The notes under the pieces are model-generated. The model saw nothing but the letters and a program-made list of their open reading frames with translations. It did not search any database and was not told the DNA's origin. From Trichoplax sp. H2 (Eukaryota; Placozoa; Uniplacotomia; Trichoplacea), in NCBI GenBank assembly GCA_003344405.1, contig NOWV01000025.1, positions 1 through 64,000 on the forward strand: a stretch of 64,000 bases of DNA. Reading direction: 5' to 3'. This document shows, piece by piece, positions 40,401-56,618 of this stretch. The first letter of the stretch is position 1; each line of letters begins with the position of its first letter. The translations under genes and the position numbers were made by a program.

Positions 40401-41225
40401 AATTAGAAGCTGCTATTGCAGCATCAATACAAGAATCTTGTGTAAATCATAAGACCAGTGAAAAGGTAGAAGAAACAGTTATTTTAGATAGTGATAGCGA
40501 TGTCATTCTTTCCAAAAGCGATGATGACTTTAACGAAAGCGACAGTTGTGAGGAAGATATAGGTATAAAAAATGGTAAGATCAATGTGCATCTTTCTTAA
40601 AATTATCAGCTCTGATATCCATGATCATAACTATTTTCTACGTTGATGTTATAGAAATTCGTAAACCATCCATTGAAAGTGAGAAATCTATTAGTGAAGT
40701 AATGGTTATAAACTCTGTTGTAAGAGAAACTGATGAGGTTGATTTGACTAGAAGTAAAGATCAACTTTTACCGGAATATACACGTAAGTAAATCGGTTTA
40801 CTCACTACTTTATTAGAAATATACGCGTATAAGTTGGTTGTGTATGGCTAACTGAAAATCTACGTACGCATTTCTCAGATACAAATCCTATTAAATTTTT
40901 ACTTCGTTTTCCAAATGGAGAAAGAAGATATGCATCCTTTCAAGCCAGTGCTACTGTTAAGGTAAACAAACAGAATGATGAAAATATTGGTAATGTTTAA
41001 TAATTCATAGCGCTAGCTATGGCACGGCAGTCGTAAATTAACTATATCTTTGATAATATGCTACAGGAATTGTTAAAGTTCGTTTCAGATCAAGGATATG
41101 ATATGCGAGAGTACGAACTAATTACAGCATTTCCCCGCCGAAATGTATCAAGCTTTCCGTTGAATTCATCTTTAGTTAATAACGGGCTACAAGGAAATGA
41201 TACAATATTTGTACAGATGAAATAA
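37495..41225 (+). CDS. UBXN7: UBX domain protein 7 (p97 adaptor for cullin-RING ligases)
   Basis: Adaptor that binds ubiquitin, neddylated cullins and p97/VCP, bringing ubiquitylated clients to the segregase. Eleven exons join in consistent phase: 37495-37706, 37986-38053, 38872-38943, 39030-39136, 39391-39537, 39635-39725, 40071-40255, 40370-40562, 40655-40783, 40879-40961 and 41067-41225, giving 481 residues (human 489). Domains in order are a UBA (MLEATTGNLEEAINLYLE), the UAS/thioredoxin-like domain (NDLFRPPIDLIHHGDFES, DVWSNDIVRDIIKESFVFWQ, VYHDSEEGYRY), a UIM (SQLEAAIAASIQES) with acidic Ser/Asp tail, and a C-terminal UBX with the p97-contacting FPR loop (TAFPRRNVS). The exon 1 donor and the start of exon 7 are my best choices by phase; exon 7 carries about 20 residues absent from human. 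In human the UIM docks on NEDD8-modified cullin. Confidence 0.95.
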
Positions 41226-41910
41226 CAGTTGTTTGATATGGCTCATCTTGACTGTATTCATTCTGCTGTTGTGTTATTAGATGGAGAATATCTTATGGCT
41301 AGACATTATTTGCAAACTGTAGAAAAATACGTTATTCATTTACAGTAAGAATTTGTAATGATAATGAAAAGAGGATTATCGATTATTTGTTTATTGTATA
41401 AATTTTAGTATAAATTGCTATTCTGTGCACTATTTGTACATATTGTCATTTCAGCAGGAATTATTTGGCTGTATCTTAAAGTCTATTGAAAGTGTGTGAC
41501 GCTCATTTAGCGTTGTCAATTAATGAAGGACTATCAATATGGATCGTAATAAGTATCTACGGTACTGTAAATTAGAACGCTACCGATAACCCACCCTTTC
41601 GCAATATGTTCTGTTGCCTTATCTCACATGATTATCGTTATTCGATGATTATTATTTTCTTACTATAGCAATTGCCATCATGTAGTCGATTTTTTAATGA
41701 TTATTTATATCTCCAATAGATTCGTGATTTGCTACGTTCAATTTCTGATATTGTACAGAATTAATATTGGTACCCGTTCTATCCTACAGTAATACGTGAT
41801 AATTATTATTGTTTAATATTCTATTTTCAGCACCTTTACTATAAACTAATGCATTATAGGCGTATTTGAGTCAATTTTCCTATGTTCCTACGTAGCTTAT
41901 TGATTAAATA
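41226..41910. other. Intergenic downstream of UBXN7
   Basis: No gene or repeat recognised; 3' UTR of UBXN7 probably lies at its start. Confidence 0.5.
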
Positions 41911-42374
41911 GTGGATCATTTTACTATTCTACTGATGGTCTATCGATATAGTCATAGCGTAGTGGGTTAATCACTTCCTTTTTGTACTCACATACGTTGT
42001 ACAGTAGTAGTACAATAATATAATGTGTATTAAACTGTGTAAATGCTCATTGAATAAGAAGCGTTGTGTTTTATCGCGAGTTTCGGAACGGACTCGGCCA
42101 ATTTGCCCCTGATCGCTCACCATCGGATGATTTACCGTGGACAATTTGAAATAGTAGAGTGGATATCGATCTTTACCAGGGATAGTTAGCAATGTTTTAA
42201 AAAGGATCGTTTGAGTTAGTAGTCCTTGTGAAAGGAAACTACAGTCATTACAGCAATCATGTTTATCTAATTACAGACTTGCGGTAAATATAAATCAACG
42301 CATTTTACTGCAAACACAATCATACTCAACGATCAGACCTTTTCTCTGGGATAAAGGCCAAAAATATCGAAAGA
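41911..42374 (+). repeat. Segmental duplication, copy A (ends at the gap)
   Basis: 41934-42374 is repeated, essentially unchanged, at 42525-42965 (offset 591). 41911-42028 is also repeated at 42406-42523. An identical 73-codon open frame appears in both copies on the minus strand but has no recognisable homology. Confidence 0.95.
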
Positions 42375-42394
42375 NNNNNNNNNNNNNNNNNNNN
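42375..42394. other. Assembly gap, 20 N
   Basis: Exactly 20 N, a placeholder length. Copy A of the duplication ends at its left edge, which suggests overlapping contigs or a collapsed tandem repeat rather than true order. Confidence 0.98.
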
Positions 42395-42405
42395 GTTGTA
42401 CAGTA

Positions 42406-42965
42406 GTGGATCATTTTACTATTCTACTGATGGTCTATCGATATAGTCATAGCGTAGTGGGTTAATCACTTCCTTTTTGTACTCACATACGTTGTACAGT
42501 AGTAGTACAATAATATAATGTGTAGATGGTTTATCGATATAGTTATAGCGTAGTGGGTTAATCACTTCCTTTTTGTACTCACATACGTTGTACAGTAGTA
42601 GTACAATAATATAATGTGTATTAAACTGTGTAAATGCTCATTGAATAAGAAGCGTTGTGTTTTATCGCGAGTTTCGGAACGGACTCGGCCAATTTGCCCC
42701 TGATCGCTCACCATCGGATGATTTACCGTGGACAATTTGAAATAGTAGAGTGGATATCGATCTTTACCAGGGATAGTTAGCAATGTTTTAAAAAGGATCG
42801 TTTGAGTTAGTAGTCCTTGTGAAAGGAAACTACAGTCATTACAGCAATCATGTTTATCTAATTACAGACTTGCGGTAAATATAAATCAACGCATTTTACT
42901 GCAAACACAATCATACTCAACGATCAGACCTTTTCTCTGGGATAAAGGCCAAAAATATCGAAAGA
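42406..42965 (+). repeat. Segmental duplication, copies B1 and B2
   Basis: B1 (42406-42523) repeats 41911-42028, and B2 (42525-42965) repeats 41934-42374. The junction between B1 and B2 itself restarts the same block, so the sequence reads as three starts of one unit around a gap. Confidence 0.95.
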
Positions 42966-44102
42966 TAGTTCCTTACTGTAGATCTTCTGTGCCTCTTTCC
43001 TTAGCCATTGCGACTAATTTAACCGCACTGATAATAATTCAATGTTCCATTTTAACAGACATCGAATTTATAGAAGTCATCATAAAAATACCTTTTAGCC
43101 TAAAGTATATACGTAAGTTTTCTTCATGGACTACTCGATGCTATATTTGGTGTAGACTTTAGGTGTGTCGTACTATGGATTTCTAGTACAATATTTAGTT
43201 ACTAATTTTTTAAAGGAAGTAAACGCCTAGGCAGAGTTGAGCATCAGAGGTCTACAGTACAGTGCATGGATCCAGCATCTGCTTATGTTTACAGTAGAAT
43301 GCAGAATACGGTACTTAAGAGTATAGCATTTTGACGACTTTCTAGTAAATGCTATAGAGGTATTTTTCCCCTCCACTAGTATACTGTTGGCTGCTAAATA
43401 TGGAGGCTGATCATTATTTCGCTAGTCCATGGACTTTTAGATTGCTTGGCAACAAGTCTAAAAGTCCATGGCTGGTCATTTGAACTTGCCGTACTGATTA
43501 CAGCTGGGCTCCAAAGTAGCTACCAAGTACAGTAGACTCCTTCTCTTGTATGAAGACAGTCGATTTTGAATTGACTAATTTTCATCTAAATTAAGTAATA
43601 TTACGTTGAATCTTATTATCTGCAGCTAAGCTAACTTCTGCTTGGAAATATTCACGTAAGATTGTAGATGTTACTTGGAAAACAGACATGGAAGATTCAT
43701 ACTAACGTAAGTAGCCATTTTTCGATCTTTACTGCTTCATTGGGGGTAAGAAAGTCCATCTGTCTGTAGCTACTGCTACTTCCTACCGTCCATACTTCTG
43801 TACACAGTGTACAGTACAGTCCAATACCATTTCCAGGTATGCCGCGTTGCATGCTGGTGACACAGTGTACAGTACACCGAACACTACAGTATCGCACACT
43901 GTACACTCTACGGTATGAGACTCTAGCTCCTCACGACTGTTGATTGCTGCTGGATCATTTTTTTCTTATATTGCTTCCGAGCGACGATTAATTATTTGGA
44001 AGCTTTTCCTCGGAGCTTTTTCATCGTTTGGCACCTTGTCTGCTGTGATAGCAAGTTTAGAACTGATCGACTCAACGTTTCTCTTTGCTAATAGAAATTA
44101 AT
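42966..44102. other. Intergenic upstream of NDUFA1
   Basis: No gene recognised. It contains the inverted repeat at 43427-43471 and several GTACAGTAC-type words near 43800-43910. The 5' UTR and promoter of NDUFA1 should lie at its right end. Confidence 0.5.
43427..43471. repeat. Perfect inverted repeat, 15-bp arms
   Basis: The left arm ccatggacttttaga (43427-43441) and its exact reverse complement (43457-43471) flank a 15-nt loop. The right-arm word tctaaaagtccatgg also occurs at 30746-30760, where ccatggac lies upstream in opposite orientation. Confidence 0.9.
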
Positions 44103-45579
44103 ATGTGGTACGAAGCACTTCCGCCTTTTCTAATTATTATTGGCTTGATGTCCGCATCGAGTTACGGCATGAAATTTGTTGACCGATTTGCCAATAACGG
44201 AAAGGTAAAAAAATTGAATAGTAAATGGACGAGAGCGAGATCGATTGATCAGGGAATCGATATTAGTACTCTTATAGTTGCTACATTGAAATATCTGCAT
44301 GTCAAGATTGATCATGATGTGATGCTGAGTGAGTTAGAAAAAAATAGAAATAAAAGCAATCACCACGCCAGATTGTACTGTACAGTATGGTAGAAGTCGA
44401 ACAGACTAAGTATGCAGAAAGGCCTTTCTCCAATCACCAGTTAACCATGGCGGTGAGTTGGTGGGGCTTACAGTTTGGTATTGATTGTGTATAAAATGAA
44501 CAGTGCAACGGTTAATCTTCATCAAAGGCTAATTTGATCGCTAGTATCAACATTAGTTAACGCTAAACCGCTTTAATTCTAAGCAGTATGCGGTAGAGTG
44601 TATAACTGATAGTAGTTTTTAGAATTTCAGTACCAGATTGTGCTGTTGTATTGATTTATAACTAGACTACAGTAATTACGAGTAGATGGCAATGGCCAAC
44701 ATTACTACAACTTGACTGCTTCTCTAGTAGTTTATATCATAGCGTAAATGCTTGTCAATGTTAAATTGGATCAATGTTGATCTAAAATTCTGGCTTTGGC
44801 CACCAAATTGACCGGATACTATACCGCCAGCGTAGATAGTACTGTACTACTGTGCAATATTCATACCAGACTTGCGAGCTTTTTTTATTTTAAAAGGGAA
44901 GCCGTATGATGGCTAACCGTTCTTTTATTGCCTTTGCATTTCCTCTTGAATACTACACTAACAAAAATGAAGCTACTAAAAGTCTAAAATAGAAAAGCAG
45001 CCTATTCATAACTTGTTAAGGAACATGAATTCAAGCTTTTAGTTATACCGTGTAGACTGTATGTCATGCTGCACGGCTAAAGTAGCTGCGTTACTATGTG
45101 ACAAGTGTTTTGCAATCCATAACGTTAGTCTACTCGTAAGTTGCTAGAAATAGACGTTGTGGCATCATTATATTAGATTACCATACCTTTTGTCGTAAAA
45201 GATAGCTTAATGTTTATATATTTACAAGAAGTCAGACTTGGTGATATGTCCTAAAATAGACAGTGCAGTTAACCCGGGCTGAAAACTCGAAAGGCATAAC
45301 ATTACCTATCGATTGGGAATTTTAACGCTTATTTTACAGTAACCATTAAAATGAGGCAATTCTTTCCTTTGCAGCCGAAAAGATATAGATTGGACAAATA
45401 CGAAAGGTATCTAATGGAACGCGATCGAAGAATCACTGGCAGTACAGCAGTTCAACAGGTACTATCTAAAATAAAGTTCCTACTTCTGCTTTTGTCGTAG
45501 CTACAGATTGATCAATTTTCAAGATGGTTGATGACCTATCTTTATTCTCCATTAGGATATATCTGGTCATCGCGCATAA
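44103..45579 (+). CDS. NDUFA1: NADH dehydrogenase (complex I) subunit NDUFA1 / MWFE
   Basis: Small single-helix accessory subunit of mitochondrial complex I, in the membrane arm next to the hinge. Exon 1 (44103-44204) starts MWYEALPPFLIIIG, the family MWFE start plus the membrane helix, and ends RFANNGK. Exon 2 (45375-45458) encodes PKRYRLDKYERYLMERDRRI, matching the conserved LMERDRRI-S/T-G of the family. Both end in phase 0. A third exon at 45556-45579 (DISGHRA then stop) is my suggestion: it gives 69 residues, against 70 in human, but its splice cannot be proved here. Reading straight on from exon 2 would instead add 13 or so hydrophobic residues. Intron 1 is 1170 bp. The next gene, CUL4, converges on it. 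Confidence 0.9.
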
Positions 45580-47202
45580 ATCTGATCAATATACCCATCA
45601 ATACTGATAAAGGTGATTCGCCAAGTAATATCTACGTATCCAAAACGAAGGTCTATCCGAGAAAAGAAATCTGCCGCAAAATTGACAATCATTCATGATT
45701 TATCATTTACCGGCAAACAAAAAGATTTAGTCAAATTGGTACGCTTATTCTGCTGCTGTATTTTTCTGTGATTAGTTCTTTCGCCAATTTCATTTGTCCT
45801 GTTAAACAAATATATACTCATACAGTAATTAAACTGTCCTAACTACTGAGTTTTCTCTACTTGTAATTGTAAATACACTACATCAGGACAGTATACGTAT
45901 GCTTCCAAATTTTTCCTAATTGAGCTGTTTATCTCTAAATGTTTGGACTTTTGATGCGCTACAATAAAAATTGTATGAGTTTATTGGAAACGTAAAATAG
46001 CAATTACTGCTGTCAATAAATACTAATTAGTATTTTACTACTGCTTCAATTCATTTGTTTCTATGCTACTGCAATCATTTCTTCTGTTGATCAGAAACAA
46101 TCAATCACCGTTTAGATTTACAAATTACAACTTGCTAGTCAGCAACTTACTCGCTCAGACAACATTTGAGCTTATTAATCGCTTACATCGAAGTTACTAC
46201 GATACAACCATTCCTGCCTGCGATCTTAAACCTGTAATACTGCATATTGATAGGGAGTAGAAGTCAAGTTAAATCTACTAGGCATAGCTTTACTAGTCAC
46301 GCTAAGCTACATTCGATCGAATTTACGAGTAGTATCAATAGAGGGATGCAGCAAGTTTTATAGGTACCTATAGGGCTTTTGCCCTCTTGTTTGCAATTAG
46401 TTCTACGTGTACGTATACGTATTATTCAAATTGTACAGTATTTCCCTGTAGGGGACTGAAGTATTGATCTTGATGATATCGCATAGCCTTCATTTAGTCA
46501 AACCCACGTAATAACAGTTATTCTATATCTTGACTATATGCCATATGCAGGAAGTACACATACGTTTTCCGTCCATCTCACTACAATTAGACTGTAACAA
46601 GAAAATTAACTTTAATAGTTTCATTTCATACAGAGGTGTTTTTCATTTTCAGCTACAGATACAAGACTAAGAAAAATAGCAAGAAATTCCACCTTCAATA
46701 ACCCTTTCAACGATACTATATGTTACAGATCGTAGACAATCGCATCGCAAGAGAATTGCTTTCATAACATAGTACTAACAATTTAAATTTACCAATGACT
46801 AAGAATTTAATGTCACTGATAAAAGCTAATCCACTTTCAGATGCATGTTGCTAATATAGGTACATGTACAGATATTTAAGTTCGTATTTTAGTGGTCGGT
46901 AGTCTATATAGATACTGCAGCTATCCAATATGAAATAGTTTACCAATCATGACAATATCTCTGAAAGATGTAATGAATTAAATCACTGACAATCTTCCGA
47001 GACTTACTGAAACTGCTAAAAAAAGCATCAATAACGGTAAGTTATCATCATCTAATGTGCCTATAATACATTAAAGAGATCAACATTCACAAATTGGCTA
47101 CGTATAATATTCTCTTATACCTCACAGACAAAGAGTTAATAATATTTTAATACTGTAGCAATCCCAATACCAACTGTAAGATTAAATTAACAATAAACAA
47201 CC
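45580..47202. other. Intergenic, NDUFA1 to CUL4 (tail to tail)
   Basis: No gene recognised on either strand; a 65-codon frame at 46063-46260 has no family resemblance. Confidence 0.5.
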
Positions 47203-51741
<4,539 letters not shown>

Positions 51742-51971
51742 GTGTTACCGAATAGCCATAATTAATATAGACGCACAAAAAATGATGCATATATAGAGTA
51801 TTACAACAACGTCTAATTTGTTCTTTGAACATGTTTAGAAAATGACATTGATTTCATTACTCCAGTACAGTACCGTCAATGCAAACTGATTGATTATAAT
51901 TATTATTCAAGAGACAAGCCTCGACTACAAATTATTTGGATCCTTTTTCGACGTAGTAGATAAGAAGGCCT
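51742..51971. other. Upstream of CUL4
   Basis: Presumed promoter and 5' UTR of CUL4 on the minus strand. No recognisable motif. Confidence 0.4.
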
Positions 51972-52345
51972 TTGCAGTTGCATTTTGATGATGTGATCAT
52001 TTCAGATGTTTGACAACATGTTGAGTTGACTGTCGATTGATATCGCATTTACTGTATTGTAGCCATTGCAGTTGCATTTTGAAGATGTGATCATTTCGGA
52101 TGTTTGACAATACGTTGAGTTTACCGTCAATTGATATCGTATCTACTGTATTGTAGCCTTTGCAGTTGCATTTTGAAGATGTGAACATTTCAGATGTTTG
52201 ACAACATGTTGAGTTGACTGTCAATTGATATCGCATCTACTGTATTGTAGCCTTTGCAGTTGCATTTTGAAGATGTGATCATTTCAGATGTTGGATAACA
52301 TGTTGAGTTGACTGTTAATTGATATCGCATAAACTGTATTGGCAC
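51972..52345 (+). repeat. Tandem repeat, 4 copies of 94 bp
   Basis: The phrase gcagttgcattttga recurs at 51974, 52068, 52162 and 52256, exactly 94 bp apart. Each unit also contains atttcagatgtttgacaac and gatatcgcat. Copies differ at a few positions. An open frame crosses the array but its protein is the same repeat and I do not call it a gene. Confidence 0.95.
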
Positions 52346-52700
52346 TAGTTTAGCAATCAAGTGTCAATAGAAGTGAAAGGAGACGAAATACGTCCAATTT
52401 GTCTTGACCCATATTTACAATTGATAGACTATATGAGTTGAAGGTAAACAAGAAGAATATCTGGCTGATTGGGTCAAATACGGTCATTGGCTTTTAGCAA
52501 TCAAGTAGAAATAGATGTTACAAGAGGCGAAATATGCGTACCAATGATTGGTCTTGACCTGCAATAGTGCTATCGACTACAGTAGAAGTGGACAGTTATA
52601 AAATCACTCGTTGTACAGTAGAATTTATAGCTACTGATGAATCAAGGCAAGTTGGCATGGAGCGAAGTGATAGCAAGGCGATTGGTACAGTGCTTGACCT
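52345..52700 (+). repeat. Degenerate tandem repeat, about 143-bp period
   Basis: Three diverged units start near 52349, 52492 and 52636. They share tttagcaatcaagt (or a worn version), a purine-rich gaggcgaaat stretch and a tcttgacc block. It abuts the 94-bp array. Confidence 0.6.
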
Positions 52701-53167
52701 ACAAGATATTTTAACTTGAACCATCTTATTGTCGTTTACTGTCAACTAAAGTCAATTTCTATTACATGAACCGATTAACGTTATCGTTAAGAACGAAAAA
52801 TGTCTAGTGTAGTTGGTCGGATAGGGATTTCCATCCACTTTGCTTCTGTGGTGGGTTGGTGATGCTCGCTTGAAACGAATATGGCTCTCCTGCATACGGT
52901 AGAACATGTCTTGTATGGTACCGTCGAGGATACACTGTATGAGAATAAGCTTGTGCTATGGACTTTGGGGGCTGATGGCATGGTTGAAAATGATTCTATT
53001 CTACTACAAGCATTGTATCGACTGGTCTATACGCTTGTCCTAGGTAGTTTGGCATTGAATGGTAGTACACCATGATTGTAATGATTGACTAGTCGATTAT
53101 TGATGAATTCATACTGGTTGTCATCATTGGTTGAAGAGGATTGAAGTAGGATTTAGATGATACATAC

Positions 53168-53414
53168 GTTTGAAATTTTTGACCGATAATTTGGTCGATT
53201 TGACGGATGCTTGATTACTAGCCATGTTGAAGGCGATATTCACAGCAGATTTTACTATGTCAGTCTTTTCTTTCTTATTGAAGGAAGAAGTATCCAATGT
53301 GTTGTCAGTTGGCAATTTCCTTTTGGATATTGTCGGCTGAACTTGGCTGGGCAACAAGTGAATTGAATTATCACGAGTCCGATTTGCTTGGCACTGGCGA
53401 TCTTGATAAGGAGA
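53168..53414 (-). CDS. Candidate exon of an unrecognised gene
   Basis: On the minus strand an 82-codon open stretch is bounded by a good acceptor (gcatgcag) with pyrimidine-rich sequence before it, and by a good donor (gtatgtatc). The protein is Lys/Ser/Asn-rich and hydrophilic, including KKEKTDIVKSAVNIAFNMAS and SVKSTKLSVKNFK, unlike the Tyr/Val/Cys gibberish of the nearby satellites. I do not recognise the family. No partner exon was found, and the surroundings are repeats, so it may be a relic or a lone 5' exon. Confidence 0.3.
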
Positions 53415-53709
53415 CTGCATGCATTCCCTAGTAAAGAGAGAAATTTGAAAAAGGTGTCGATGGTGGATTTCTTCTTCTTCTCAAGCTTATTGGTAGAGAA
53501 TACAACAAGTAGTTTAGTTGTTTTCTATCTTGAATTGGAAAGAATAGCTTAAGCTTCAGAAAAGCTACAAAGCGATGGCGAGAGAGAAGAGTTGTTGGCT
53601 GTTTGAACTCAGCAGTAGGGTACAGTACAGTACAGTACAGGAGTGAGTGATCGAGGAGCATTGACTACACTGCAGACTCTGTACTGTACTGTACAGTATA
53701 GTAGACACT

Positions 53710-54860
53710 CAAGCCAGCGATATGGTACTGTACACTGTAGGCGCCAGTGGCTTTTTCTCATACAGAATGGTGTATGTCAGTCCGCTCTGTACTGTCTGTA
53801 GTGCCGTGGATTGGACTGTGCGAGGGTGTACTGTACACTGTAGACGCCAGTGGCTTTTTCTCATACAGAATGGTGTATGTCAGTCCACTCTGTACTGTCT
53901 GTAGTGCCCGTGGATTGGACTGTGCGAGGGTGTACTGTACACTGTAGACGCCAGTGGCTTTTTCTCATACAGAATGGTGTATGTCAGTCCACTCTGTACT
54001 GTCTGTAGTGCCGTGGATTGGACTGTGCGAGGGTGTACTGTACACTGTAGACGCCAGTGGCTTTTTCTCATACAGAATGGTGTATGTCAGTCCACTCTGT
54101 GCTGTCTGTAGTACCGTGGATTGGACTGTGCCAGTGTGTCCCTTTTTTACTGTACTGTACTGTACTGTACTGTACATTGTAGACGCTAGTGGCTTTTTCT
54201 CATACAGAATGGTGCATGTCAGTCCACTCTGTACTGTCTGTAGTACCGTGGATTGGACTGTGCCAGTGTGTCCCGTACTGTACTGTACACTGTAGACGCC
54301 GGTGACTTTTTCTCATACAGAATGGTGCATGTCAGTCCACTCTGCAATGTCCGTAGTACCGTGGATTAGACTGTGCGAGTGTGTCCCTTTACTGTACTGT
54401 ACACTGTAGACGCCAGTGGCTTTTTCTCATACAGAATGGTGTATGTCAGTCCACTCTGTGCTGTCTGTAGTGCCGTGGATTGGACTGTGCCAGTGTGTCC
54501 CTTTTTTACTGTACAGTACTGTACTGTACTGTACACTGTAGACGCTAGTGGCTTTTTCTCATACAGAATGGTGCATGTCAGTCCACTCTGTACTGTCTGT
54601 AGTACCGTGGATTGGACTGTGCCAGTGTGTCCCTTACTGTACTGTACACTGTAGACGCCGGTGACTTTTTCTCATACAGAATGGTGCATGTCAGTCCACT
54701 CTGCAATGTCCGTAGTACCGTGGATTAGACTGTGCGAGTGTGTCCCTTTACTGTACTGTACACTGTAGACGCCAGTGGCTTTTTCTCATACAGAATGGTA
54801 CATGTCAGTCCACTCTATACTATCTGTAGTACCGTGGATTGACTGTGCCAGTGTGTAACC
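53710..54860 (+). repeat. Satellite array, about 10 units of 103-132 bp (left block)
   Basis: The word ctttttctcatacagaatgg recurs at about 53751, 53854, 53958, 54061, 54193, 54307, 54420, 54552, 54666 and 54779. Units vary in length because of a variable run of the pentamer TGTAC between them. Unit variants alternate in a higher-order way (the spacing pattern 132, 113, 114 recurs twice). Open frames up to 113 codons through the array are by-products. Confidence 0.95.
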
Positions 54861-55273
54861 ATACCGTACCTTTTTACAGTGTACAGTGTACAGTACTAGA
54901 CTGTACTGCGGTATTGTACTGTAGCATACAGTAAAATGGCAGAAAATGGATTTTAGCGCGTAGACGTAGACGTACTTGATGGTGCAATGAAATGATGATT
55001 CATTGAAAGGAAACAATTCGCCATCACCAGCATATGGGATACAAGTGTGGATAAGGCATTCCTCTTTCTACTTTGCTTATCTTAATACTAATGTATTCAA
55101 AATGCATTAAATGATGACGGCATACTGTATCGTTGTAGGTCAATGTGTAGTATATCAATGGATGAATGATGATGATAATTATTTATTTATTTTGGTGGAT
55201 CACTTGTGGTTGGGCTGGCATCCAGTCGATAGACTACTTGTATAGTGAGCAGTCTACTACCATGCATACCTGC
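54808..55273 (+). repeat. Duplicated block beside gap, copy 1
   Basis: This block, from the last satellite unit through the ggcagaaaatgg and gatgatgataattattt stretches to catgcatacctgc, is repeated at about 55914-56375 with few differences (offset about 1106). It ends exactly at the N run. Confidence 0.9.
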
Positions 55274-55293
55274 NNNNNNNNNNNNNNNNNNNN
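55274..55293. other. Assembly gap, 20 N
   Basis: Twenty N inside the satellite region. The left flank is repeated 1.1 kb further on, so copy number and order across the gap are unreliable. Confidence 0.98.
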
Positions 55294-55960
55294 CTCTGTA
55301 CTGTCTGTAGTACCGTGGATTGGACTGTGCGAGTGTGTACTGTACACTGTAGACGCCAGTGGCTTTTTCTCATACAGAATGGTGTATGTCAGTCCACTCT
55401 GTACTGTCTGTAGTGCCGTGGATTGGACTGTACCAGTGTGTCCCTTTTTTACTGTACTGTACTGTACACTGTAGACGCTAGTGGCTTTTTCTCATACAGA
55501 ATGGTGTATGTCAGTCCACTCTGTACTGTCTGTAGTACCGTGGATTGGACTGTGCCAGTGTGTCCCTTATTACTGTACTGTACACTGTAGACGCCGGTGA
55601 CTTTTTCTCATACAGAATGGTGTATGTCAGTCCTCTCTGCACTATCTGTAGTACCATGAATTGGACTGTGCGAGTGTGTCCCTTTTTTACTGTACTGTAC
55701 TGTACTGTACACTATAGACGCTAGTGGCTTTTTCTCATACAGAATGGTGCATGTCAGTCCACTCTGTACTGTCTGTAGTACCGTGGATTGGACTGTGCCA
55801 GTGTGTCCCTTACTGTACTGTACACTGTAGACGCCGGTGACTTTTTCTCATACAGAATGGTGCATGTCAGTCCACTCTGTAATGTCCGTAGTACCGTGGA
55901 TTAGACTATGTCAGTCCACTCTATACTGTCTGTAGTAGCGTGGATTGACTGTGCCAGTGT
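55294..55960 (+). repeat. Satellite array, right block
   Basis: About five or six further units of the 103-132 bp satellite, with the same ctttttctcatacagaatgg core, continuing after the gap. Confidence 0.95.
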
Positions 55961-56375
55961 GTAACCATACCGTACCTTTTTACAGTGTACAGTGTACAGT
56001 ACTAGACTGTACTGCGGTATTGTACTGTAGCATACAGTAAAATGGCAGAAAATGGATTTTAGCGCGTAGACGTACTTGATGGTGCAATGAAATGATGATT
56101 CATTGAAAGAAAACAATCCGCCATCACCAGCATATGGGATACAAGTGTGGATAATGCATTCCTGTTTCTACTTTGCTTATCTTAATACTAATGGTATTCA
56201 AAATGCATCAAATGATGACGACATACTGTATCGTTGTAGGTCAATGTGTAGTATATCAATGGATGAATGATGATGATGATAATTATTTATTTGTTTTGGT
56301 GGATCACTTGTGGTTGGGCTGGCATCCAGTCGATAGACTACTCGTATAGTGAGCAGTCTACTACCATGCATACCT
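55914..56375 (+). repeat. Duplicated block beside gap, copy 2
   Basis: Second copy of 54808-55273. It continues beyond catgcatacctgc into unique sequence, so this copy is the one anchored to downstream DNA. Confidence 0.9.
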
Positions 56376-56565
56376 GCACAATAATAGACAGTATAGGCAC
56401 AAATCACAATATCAGGATAGGATTTGTACTTATGCTGGAGGTAAGCTTGAATAGGATATTGTATTGTTCTTTGACTTCAGTCAATCTTGACCAATGTGCA
56501 GGTAAAAAAAGCCTCTTTGATTCCACTACTCCACACCGTGATGAGTTATGGCCGACGACATTACT

Positions 56566-56615
56566 AGAGAAAGCACAACGAAGTGAAGCCGACTCCACTT
56601 CGTTGTGCTTTCTCT
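56566..56615. repeat. Perfect hairpin, 20-bp arms, 10-nt loop
   Basis: The left arm agagaaagcacaacgaagtg (56566-56585) is exactly complementary to 56596-56615. It is the longest perfect stem with a short loop that I found in the window. Confidence 0.95.
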
Positions 56616-56618
56616 TGC

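Noticed and set aside
41971-42783. Two identical 73-codon frames, first taken as a duplicated small gene
   Set aside because: Identity is explained by the wider duplication next to the N gap. There is no recognisable homology and no splice context.
53722-54654. Repeating open frames of about 60-113 codons (DASGFFSYRMVYVSPLCTV-type)
   Set aside because: Present on both strands and in several frames of a satellite whose unit lengths vary. This is a by-product of repeat sequence, not a repeat protein.
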